Origin: Gallionella sp.
Lineage (GTDB): Bacteria; Pseudomonadota; Gammaproteobacteria; Burkholderiales; Gallionellaceae
Length of the DNA: 64,000 nt
Direction of reading: 5' to 3'
NCBI GenBank assembly: GCA_023229845.1
Contig: JALNYK010000006.1
Coordinates: forward strand, 1 to 64,000
The first letter of the stretch is position 1; every line of letters begins with the position of its first letter. A model generated the notes under the pieces. That model did no database searches. It saw only the letters and a program-made list of their open reading frames with translations, and was not told the origin of the DNA. The position numbers were made by a program, and so were the translations under genes. This document shows positions 58,447-64,000 of this stretch, one piece after another.

Positions 58447-59246
58447 CATTTGCTCCGTTTTTTCGATTGGGAAGGCAGGGCGGCGCGGACGCCGTCCCAG
58501 AAGGCGATGCGCGCCTCGATGGCGGCGCAGCCGGCTTTGGCGGATGCGCGCAATCTGACGTCGCTGCCGCCGCACAGGTGGCCCAGCAGTCGTAGCGACA
58601 GCGGGCCATGCAATTCGTCGTCGAGGTGGATGTGGCGTTCCAGGTAGTAGTGGAACAGCGGCGCCCTGCGTTTGCTTATTTTCATGTCGGCCAGCAGCGC
58701 GCGGAACATGCCGGGAATGACCTGCTCGCGGCCGAGTGCGAAGGCTGCCGCGACCACATGCGGTTTGCCGGTGTCGATAAAGCCGAAAGTGGTAAGCATG
58801 AACCGGCGCGCCGGCTCGGGGATCTTCGCGGTCTGCAGCGCCTTCTCGATGCCGTTGCGCTGCACCGAGCGCAGGAAGGCCTTGATCGGCCGCGTATCCG
58901 CGCCGACCTCTTCCATCGCCCCGAGGTAGAGGTCGAAATGGCTGATGAAGGTCGGCTTGCCCCTGGCGGTCGGCAGGCCCTCGTCGGTCTCTTCGCCCAG
59001 CACGATCTCGTTGATGAAGCGCTGGGCCTCGGTGACGGCGGCATCGCCGGTCGGCATCCAGGGAACCTGGCTGTCTGCCATGTGGCGTTGCAGGAATTTG
59101 AGCAGCGACATGAAATCCCACACCGAGTAGATGTGGTGCTCCATGAAGCGGCGCAGGTCGTCCATGTCGTGCACCGCACCGTAGATCGGATGGCGGTCGA
59201 GTTTCCGCTTGAGCGGGGAGATGCCGGTGAATCGGGTGAGTTTCAT
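58446..59246 (-). CDS. DUF3050 family protein inserted between gatA and gatB
   Basis: A 266-residue protein with the DUF3050 pattern HPIYGAVHDMDDLRRFMEHHIYSVWDFMSLLKFLQRHM at the N-terminus and RRAPLFHYYLERHIHLDDELHG later. The fold is thought to resemble haem oxygenase-like helical proteins; its function is not known. It follows gatA by five bases and overlaps or abuts gatB, so it is transcribed with the amidotransferase. Its role there, if any, is unclear. Confidence 0.82.
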   Translation of the reverse strand: MKLTRFTGISPLKRKLDRHPIYGAVHDMDDLRRFMEHHIYSVWDFMSLLKFLQRHMADSQVPWMPTGDAAVTEAQRFINEIVLGEETDEGLPTARGKPTFISHFDLYLGAMEEVGADTRPIKAFLRSVQRNGIEKALQTAKIPEPARRFMLTTFGFIDTGKPHVVAAAFALGREQVIPGMFRALLADMKISKRRAPLFHYYLERHIHLDDELHGPLSLRLLGHLCGGSDVRLRASAKAGCAAIEARIAFWDGVRAALPSQSKKRSK

Positions 59247-59251
59247 GGGTG

Positions 59252-60703
<1,452 letters not shown>

Positions 60704-60706
60704 GAT

Positions 60707-60994
60707 CTATTCGATGACTTTCGGAACGAGGTACAGGCCCGCCTCGACCTGCGGGGCGATGGCCTGAAAAGCCTCGCGCTGATTGGTTTCCGTGACGACG
60801 TCCTCGCGCAGGCGTTGCGACAGATCCTGAGCATGGGACATCGGCTCGATACCGGCGGTGTTGACCGCCTGCATTTCGGCGATCAGGTCGAAAATACCGG
60901 ACAACTGCGCACGGGCGGTTTCGATCTCCGGGGCGGTCATCGCCAAACGGGCCAGCCGGGCGACTTTTTCAACATCCTGGGTGCTTAAAGACAT
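60707..60994 (-). CDS. gatC: Aspartyl/glutamyl-tRNA amidotransferase subunit C
   Basis: A 95-residue GatC: SLSTQDVEKVARLARLAMTAPEIETARAQLSGIFDLIAEMQAVNTAGIEPMSHAQDLSQRLREDVV is the typical helical pattern. It stabilises the GatA-GatB complex and is the first gene of the leftward operon gatC-gatA-DUF3050-gatB. It is divergent from mreB with 82 bases between. Confidence 0.96.
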   Translation of the reverse strand: MSLSTQDVEKVARLARLAMTAPEIETARAQLSGIFDLIAEMQAVNTAGIEPMSHAQDLSQRLREDVVTETNQREAFQAIAPQVEAGLYLVPKVIE

Positions 60995-61076
60995 AGCAAA
61001 AACTTTATTGGAATAAGGCTAATAGAGTATCATACGCGGCTTCTACAGCGCACCTCTTTGACTTTCGGGATACATC

Positions 61077-62120
61077 ATGTTTGGATTTTTAAACGGCTAT
61101 TTTTCTAACGACCTCGCGATCGACCTCGGCACCGCCAACACCCTGATCTGGGTGCGCGGGCAAGGCATCGTGCTGGACGAGCCTTCCGTGGTTGCAATCC
61201 GTCAGGAAGGCGGGCCGAACGGCAAGAAGGTGATCCAGCAGGTCGGTCTGGCGGCCAAGCAGATGCTGGGCCGCACGCCGGGCAACATCACCGCGATCCG
61301 TCCGATGAAGGACGGCGTGATCGCCGACTTCACCGTCACCGAACAGATGCTCAAGCAGTTCATCCGCAAGGTTTACAAGGCCAGCATCTTCAGCCCCAGC
61401 CCGCGCATCGTGATTTGCGTCCCTTGCGGCTCCACCCAGGTCGAGCGTCGCGCGATTCGCGAATCCGCAGTCGGCGCCGGCGCGCGTCGCGTCGAGCTGA
61501 TCGAGGAGCCGATGGCTGCCGCGATCGGTGCAGGCTTGCCGGTGGAAGAGGCGACCGGCTCGATGGTGGTGGACATCGGCGGCGGCACCACCGAAGTGGG
61601 CGTGATCTCGCTGGGCGGTGCGGTGTATTCCGGTTCGGTGCGCGTCGGCGGCGACAAATTCGACGAGGCGATCATCAACTACATCCGCCGCAACTACGGC
61701 ATGCTGATCGGCGAAACCACCGCCGAGGAAATCAAGAAAACCATCGGCTCCGCATTCCCGGGTTCCGAAGTGCGCGAGATGGAAGTGAAGGGTCGCAACC
61801 TGGCCGAAGGCGTGCCGCGCAGCTTCACCATTTCCAGCAACGAAATTCTCGAAGCGCTGACCGACCCGCTGAACAGCATTGTCAGCGCGGTGAAGACCGC
61901 GCTGGAACAGACACCGCCCGAGCTGGGCGCCGACATTGCCAACAAGGGCATGGTGCTGACCGGCGGCGGCGCGCTGCTGCGCGACCTCGACCGTCTGCTG
62001 ATGGAAGAGACCGGCCTGCCGGTGCTGATCGCCGACGATCCGCTGACCTGCGTGGTGCGCGGTTCCGGCATGGCGCTGGAAAGCATGGACAAGTCCACCA
62101 GTATCTTCACAACCGAATAA
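61077..62120 (+). CDS. mreB: Rod shape-determining actin-like protein MreB
   Basis: A 347-residue actin homologue. Phosphate loops are LAIDLGTANTLIWVRG (about residue 14) and VVDIGGGTTEVGVISLGG (about 163); KGMVLTGGGALLRDLDRLL marks the adenosine site. It forms membrane-associated filaments that guide cell-wall synthesis, indicating a rod-shaped or curved cell. mreC follows after 36 bases. Confidence 0.98.
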   Translation: MFGFLNGYFSNDLAIDLGTANTLIWVRGQGIVLDEPSVVAIRQEGGPNGKKVIQQVGLAAKQMLGRTPGNITAIRPMKDGVIADFTVTEQMLKQFIRKVYKASIFSPSPRIVICVPCGSTQVERRAIRESAVGAGARRVELIEEPMAAAIGAGLPVEEATGSMVVDIGGGTTEVGVISLGGAVYSGSVRVGGDKFDEAIINYIRRNYGMLIGETTAEEIKKTIGSAFPGSEVREMEVKGRNLAEGVPRSFTISSNEILEALTDPLNSIVSAVKTALEQTPPELGADIANKGMVLTGGGALLRDLDRLLMEETGLPVLIADDPLTCVVRGSGMALESMDKSTSIFTTE

Positions 62121-62156
62121 CGCGTCCTGTCGATGATCTTGCATCGGGGCGCGTAG

Positions 62157-63065
62157 ATGAGTAACGCGCAAACCTTCCAATTCTTCAATCGCGGCCCGTC
62201 GCCAGCGGCGCGGCTGGTGTTCTTCGTGGTGCTCTCTCTGTTGCTGATGTTCGTCGATGCGCGTTACCGCTATCTGGAGTCCGCGCGCAGCACGTTGTCT
62301 ATGCTGGTCACGCCGATTCAGCAACTGGCGACGATGCCGGGCAAGTTGTGGCATCAAGCGGGCGAGTTCTTCGTCACGCAGGGCGGTCTGGTGGAAGAGA
62401 ATCACGGCTTGCGCCAGCAGCACGGTCGCGACGCCGCATTACTGTCGCAATTGCAATCCCTGCAGCAGGAGAATCAGCATTTGCGCAACCTGCTGACGTT
62501 GCCGCAGCGCAGCGAGTTCTCCGCGCAGTCGGTCGAGATCCTGTATGCCGAACGCGATATATTCAAGCGCAAACTGCTGATCGGCAAGGGTGAGAACGCT
62601 TCGATCAAGCTCGGTCAGGTGGTGATGGACGACATGGGCATCGTCGGGCAGATCACCCGCGTCTATCCCTGGATGTCGGAGGTCACGCTGATCACCGAGA
62701 AGGATCATGCGGTGCCGGTGCAGGTGGTGCGCAACGGCTTGCGCACCATCGTGTTCGGTGCGGGAGACACCAGTCAGTTGTCGTTGCGTTACATGCCGGT
62801 CAGCTCCGATATTCAGAACGGCGACGTGCTGGTCACCTCGGGCATCGACGGCGTTTATCCGCCGGGTATTCCGGTCGCGAAAGTGGTCAAGATCGAGCGC
62901 GACGCGGCTTATCCGTTCGCGCGCATCTCCTGCCTGCCGTTGGCCGGCGTGGATCGCAACCGCCAGTTGCTGATCCTGTCCGACCTGCCGCCGCTTCCTG
63001 TGCAGCCGGCAGAGGAATTGCCGCCGGGAACCGGCAAGGATGCCAAGACCGGAGGGAATGGCTGA
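62157..63065 (+). CDS. mreC: Rod shape-determining protein MreC
   Basis: A 302-residue bitopic protein with a transmembrane helix (about 17-36, AARLVFFVVLSLLLMFVDAR), a coiled coil (about 80-110, NHGLRQQHGRDAALLSQLQSLQQENQHLRNL) and a periplasmic beta domain with VVMDDMGIVGQITRV and SGIDGVYPPGIPVAKV. It links MreB to the elongasome. Its TGA overlaps the mreD ATG. Confidence 0.95.
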   Translation: MSNAQTFQFFNRGPSPAARLVFFVVLSLLLMFVDARYRYLESARSTLSMLVTPIQQLATMPGKLWHQAGEFFVTQGGLVEENHGLRQQHGRDAALLSQLQSLQQENQHLRNLLTLPQRSEFSAQSVEILYAERDIFKRKLLIGKGENASIKLGQVVMDDMGIVGQITRVYPWMSEVTLITEKDHAVPVQVVRNGLRTIVFGAGDTSQLSLRYMPVSSDIQNGDVLVTSGIDGVYPPGIPVAKVVKIERDAAYPFARISCLPLAGVDRNRQLLILSDLPPLPVQPAEELPPGTGKDAKTGGNG

Positions 63066-63577
63066 TGTCCTATCTTTCGCCATCCACACCGGAAATCCAG
63101 CGCCCGGTCGGCAACATCTTTATCGTGCTCAGCGTGCTGATCGCGCTGTTTTTGAACGCGTTGCCGTGGGAAGGCTGGTGGCTGGCGTTGCGCCCGGATT
63201 TCGTCGCGCTGGTGATGTTGTACTGGTGTACGCACACGCCGTTGCGGGTCGGTATCGGGCTGTCTTGGGCGGCCGGCATGCTGGCCGATGTGGCCGATGC
63301 CAGCCTGTTCGGCCAGCATGCGCTGGCTTATACGCTGCTCGCCTTCGGCGGCGTGGTGCTGCATCGCCGTCTGCAGATGTTCGACCTGCGTCAGCAGACC
63401 ACGCAGGTGCTCGGTATCTTTGCGCTGACCTACGGGGTGTATGCGCTGGTGCACTGGCAGGTGAACGGCTATGTGATGTGGGCGTACCTTCTCGGCTGCC
63501 TGACTTCGACCCTGCTGTGGGCGCCGCTCAGCATCATGTTCCAGGCGATGCGGCGGGCGCGCGTGGAACGTGAATGA
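63065..63577 (+). CDS. mreD: Rod shape-determining protein MreD
   Basis: A 170-residue polytopic membrane protein with about five helices (FIVLSVLIALFLNALP, FVALVMLYWCTHTPLRVGIG, GMLADVADASLFGQHALAYTLLAF and others); GIGLSWAAGMLADV is typical of MreD. It overlaps mreC and mrdA by one and four bases, giving a tightly coupled mreBCD-mrdA unit. Confidence 0.94.
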   Translation: MSYLSPSTPEIQRPVGNIFIVLSVLIALFLNALPWEGWWLALRPDFVALVMLYWCTHTPLRVGIGLSWAAGMLADVADASLFGQHALAYTLLAFGGVVLHRRLQMFDLRQQTTQVLGIFALTYGVYALVHWQVNGYVMWAYLLGCLTSTLLWAPLSIMFQAMRRARVERE

Positions 63578-64000
63578 ACAAGCACGTCGAATTAAAAAAC
63601 CACCTTCGCGAGATTTTCTATTTCCGGTTGCGATTGGCTATCGGCGTCGGCTTTGTGCTGACGCTGATGGCGATCCTGCTGCTACGCTTCCTCTATTTGC
63701 AGGCGGTGCGCCACGACTATTACCAGACGCTGGCGGAAAGCAACCGCATCTCCGTCGTGCCCATCGTGCCGAACCGCGGCCTGATCCTCGACCGCAACGG
63801 CATTGTGCTGGCACACAACTATTCCGGCTACACGCTGGAGATCACGCCGACCAAGACCGGAGGGCTGGAAGAGACGATCAACGAGCTGTCCACGCTGGTC
63901 GAGATCACGCCGCGGGACCGCAAGCGGTTCAAGAAGCTGCTGGCCGAGCGGCGCAACTTCGAGAGCCTGATGATACGCAACAAGCTCACCGACGAAGAAG
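63574..64000 (+). CDS. mrdA: Penicillin-binding protein 2, 5' part
   Basis: The first 142 codons are visible; the gene runs off the right edge. The start ATG overlaps the mreD stop as ATGA. The protein begins MNKHVELKNHLREIFYFRLR, has a membrane anchor (about 22-42) and then the PBP dimerisation segment YYQTLAESNRISVVPIVPNRGLILDRNG. The transpeptidase domain is outside the window. PBP2 cross-links peptidoglycan for rod elongation with MreBCD and RodA. Confidence 0.95.
   Translation, partial: MNKHVELKNHLREIFYFRLRLAIGVGFVLTLMAILLLRFLYLQAVRHDYYQTLAESNRISVVPIVPNRGLILDRNGIVLAHNYSGYTLEITPTKTGGLEETINELSTLVEITPRDRKRFKKLLAERRNFESLMIRNKLTDEE

Overview
The window is chromosomal DNA of a betaproteobacterium. 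Coding regions are GC-rich, genes are tightly packed with many ATGA overlaps, and several gene orders are typical of this class: gatCAB beside mreBCD-mrdA, hemA-prfA-prmC-argS, recG-ubiC, an AlgZ/AlgR-like pair divergent from argH, and argS followed by a SPOR protein, dsbA and an SDR gene. The many palindromic repeats, the OxyR-rubrerythrin-rubredoxin-Dps cluster and a membrane c-type cytochrome suggest a microaerophilic, possibly Gallionella/Sideroxydans-like member of the Nitrosomonadales. That placement is inference from recall, not from a database search. I saw no rRNA, tRNA, CRISPR array, prophage or transposase.

Layout. 1-8280: lipopolysaccharide synthesis (probable O-antigen ligase 5' end, methyltransferase, three glycosyltransferases, a WbpM/CapD-type epimerase/dehydratase, waaC, and divergent waaA). 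8294-13062: ppx, phoU, rpiA, pgm. 13081-14373: a composite inverted-repeat element around an AT-rich small gene. 14441-22496: ridA, recG, ubiC, two methyltransferases and a large c-di-GMP turnover protein. 22493-26252: divergent oxyR and a peroxide/iron defence operon. 26384-34890: mixed genes (EexN-like lipoprotein, priA, membrane cytochrome, Rossmann protein, FAD oxidoreductase, NYN protein, patatin) ending in an mqsRA toxin-antitoxin pair. 34942-41722: LytTR two-component pair, argH, grxD, ylqF, an EamA transporter behind a putative attenuator, rsuA. 41854-46925: an uncommon signalling cluster. 46967-55807: ychJ, hemA, prfA, two unrelated small genes, prmC, argS, SPOR protein, dsbA, SDR. 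55987-64000: periplasmic DNA ligase, gatBAC with an intruding DUF3050 gene, then mreBCD and the start of mrdA.

The most notable signals: (i) several families of palindromic mini-repeats, two copies of which lie in frame inside genes (recG and an SDR gene), while others supply stop codons; (ii) a five-gene cluster joining an Hpt/HD-GYP fusion with altered catalytic residues, a soluble histidine kinase, a receiver-TPR protein and a ParA-like ATPase; (iii) a small upstream ORF plus intrinsic terminator before an EamA transporter gene; (iv) two inverted repeats three helical turns apart between oxyR and rubrerythrin; (v) an AT-rich patch inside gatB that looks like recombinational import. Start sites are my choice from motifs and ribosome binding sites. 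Residue positions are hand counts.
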